Assembly (NCBI RefSeq): GCF_015356755.1
Contig: NZ_JADFCO010000062.1
Location: forward strand, 62,001-126,000
Direction of reading: 5' to 3'
Source: Nonlabens antarcticus
GTDB lineage: Bacteria; Bacteroidota; Bacteroidia; Flavobacteriales; Flavobacteriaceae
Length of the DNA: 64,000 nt
Part shown: one piece after another, positions 63,597 through 64,000 of the stretch
Layout of the letters: each line of letters starts with the position of its first letter
How positions within the stretch are numbered: the stretch's first letter is position 1
The notes under the pieces: model-generated
Told to the model about the DNA's origin: nothing
Seen by the model: only the letters and a program-made list of their open reading frames with translations
Database searches by the model: none
Program-made: the position numbers and the translations under genes

Positions 63597-64000
63597 TGGG
63601 ATTTAATACAGAGAAATACGGAGCTATTGATATAGGATCTAACGCAATACGTTTATTAATTGCGACGGTCAATACCTTTGACAACCTGTCCCCTGTATTT
63701 AAAAAAACCAGTCTGATACGTGTTCCTGTTCGACTGGGCGAGGAAGTTTTTATGGATGGAAATATCTCGGAATATAACATTGAAAGGATGGTCAAAACTA
63801 TGAAATCCTATAAAAACTTAATGGAAGTTCATGAGGTTCTTGATTATAAGGCTTATGCTACCAGTGCGATGCGTGATGCCTCTAATGGTAAAGATGTGGT
63901 GAAGATTATAAAGAAGCAATCGGGAATTGATATTGAAATCATTGATGGAACACATGAAGCTGCTATGATTGCCATGACAGACCTGCGCGATTTGATCGAT
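63596..64000 (+). CDS. Ppx/GppA-family phosphatase (partial, runs off right edge)
   Basis: The first 135 residues show the ASKHA-fold start of exopolyphosphatase/guanosine pentaphosphatase: YGAIDIGSNAIRLLIA, VPVRLGEEVF, YKAYATSAMRDASNG and IEIIDGTHEAAMIA. It would degrade polyphosphate made by the upstream kinase, or pppGpp. Its ATG overlaps the ppk1 stop by one base. Confidence 0.92.
   Translation, partial: MGFNTEKYGAIDIGSNAIRLLIATVNTFDNLSPVFKKTSLIRVPVRLGEEVFMDGNISEYNIERMVKTMKSYKNLMEVHEVLDYKAYATSAMRDASNGKDVVKIIKKQSGIDIEIIDGTHEAAMIAMTDLRDLID

Overview
The window looks like a chromosome segment of a marine-type Flavobacteriaceae bacterium (Bacteroidota), perhaps near Nonlabens or Dokdonia, although genus cannot be fixed from sequence alone. 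The signs are: several TAnnTTTG -7 promoter elements just upstream of starts with little Shine-Dalgarno sequence, menaquinone genes (menF, menD, menB and a hotdog thioesterase), many lipoproteins with a short leader ending in Ser-Cys, CarboxypepD_reg, HYC_CC_PP and DUF2853 families, a BlaR1-TonB hybrid, and a low-GC, gene-dense layout. The genes at both ends (holA at the left, a ppx/gppA-type gene at the right) run out of the window.

Layout. 1-8.9 kb: holA (partial), a solitary HsdR_N-type protein, a GT2 glycosyltransferase, an OmpA lipoprotein, a VTT membrane protein, an SF2 helicase, an M28 peptidase lipoprotein, a CarboxypepD_reg protein and rdgB. 8.9-13.2 kb: an esterase, then the menaquinone genes (thioesterase, menF, menD) and a DUF2853 protein. 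13.3-18.9 kb (minus strand): a cytochrome c lipoprotein beside a soluble PQQ-type sugar dehydrogenase, a 37-residue ORF with its own terminator, and a BlaI-BlaR1/TonB sensing operon with a paralogous secreted protein. 19-38.6 kb: menB, a TraB/GumN protein, a PAS protein with a degenerate kinase domain, an SDR, gcvT, nnr, clpC, gyrA, a TPR protein, an NlpC/P60 protein, a thiolase and a 7TM-HD phosphohydrolase. 38.7-40 kb: tRNA-Ser(GCT) and tRNA-Pro(TGG), then 1.1 kb of apparently decayed DNA. 40-41.1 kb: an intact PAS histidine kinase.

41.2-60.1 kb is a single-strand copper-handling island: HYC_CC_PP protein, cusA, an intruding four-helix-bundle gene, a TolC-type outer-membrane factor, an HMA-AraC fusion regulator, a multicopper oxidase fused to a CopB-like C-terminus, a Csp-like copper-storage protein, a DUF3347 lipoprotein, a haem-binding protein, a CopZ-like HMA protein, a universal stress protein, a small conserved protein, an APC permease, copA with duplicated HMA domains, a DUF305 protein and cusB with a C-terminal DUF3347 domain. 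Together they would export copper from the cytoplasm (CopA), oxidise it in the periplasm (multicopper oxidase), store it (Csp) and expel it through both membranes (CusABC). 60.4-64 kb is a tightly overlapping operon: pdxH, a SixA-like phosphatase, ppk1 and ppx.

Two signals cut across the genes. First, the palindrome CGCTTTCGCGAAAGCG: its 14-bp core occurs perfectly 12 times in 64 kb, nine of them inside genes, where it is read as AFAKA seven times and RFRES twice. Where I can compare with remembered family sequences it seems to replace rather than interrupt conserved protein sequence. Second, heptamer-repeat arrays: a 21-unit YTGGAAR array and an inverted 5-unit array flank the four-helix-bundle gene inside the copper operon and run into the coding ends of both neighbours, which looks like a small inserted cassette.
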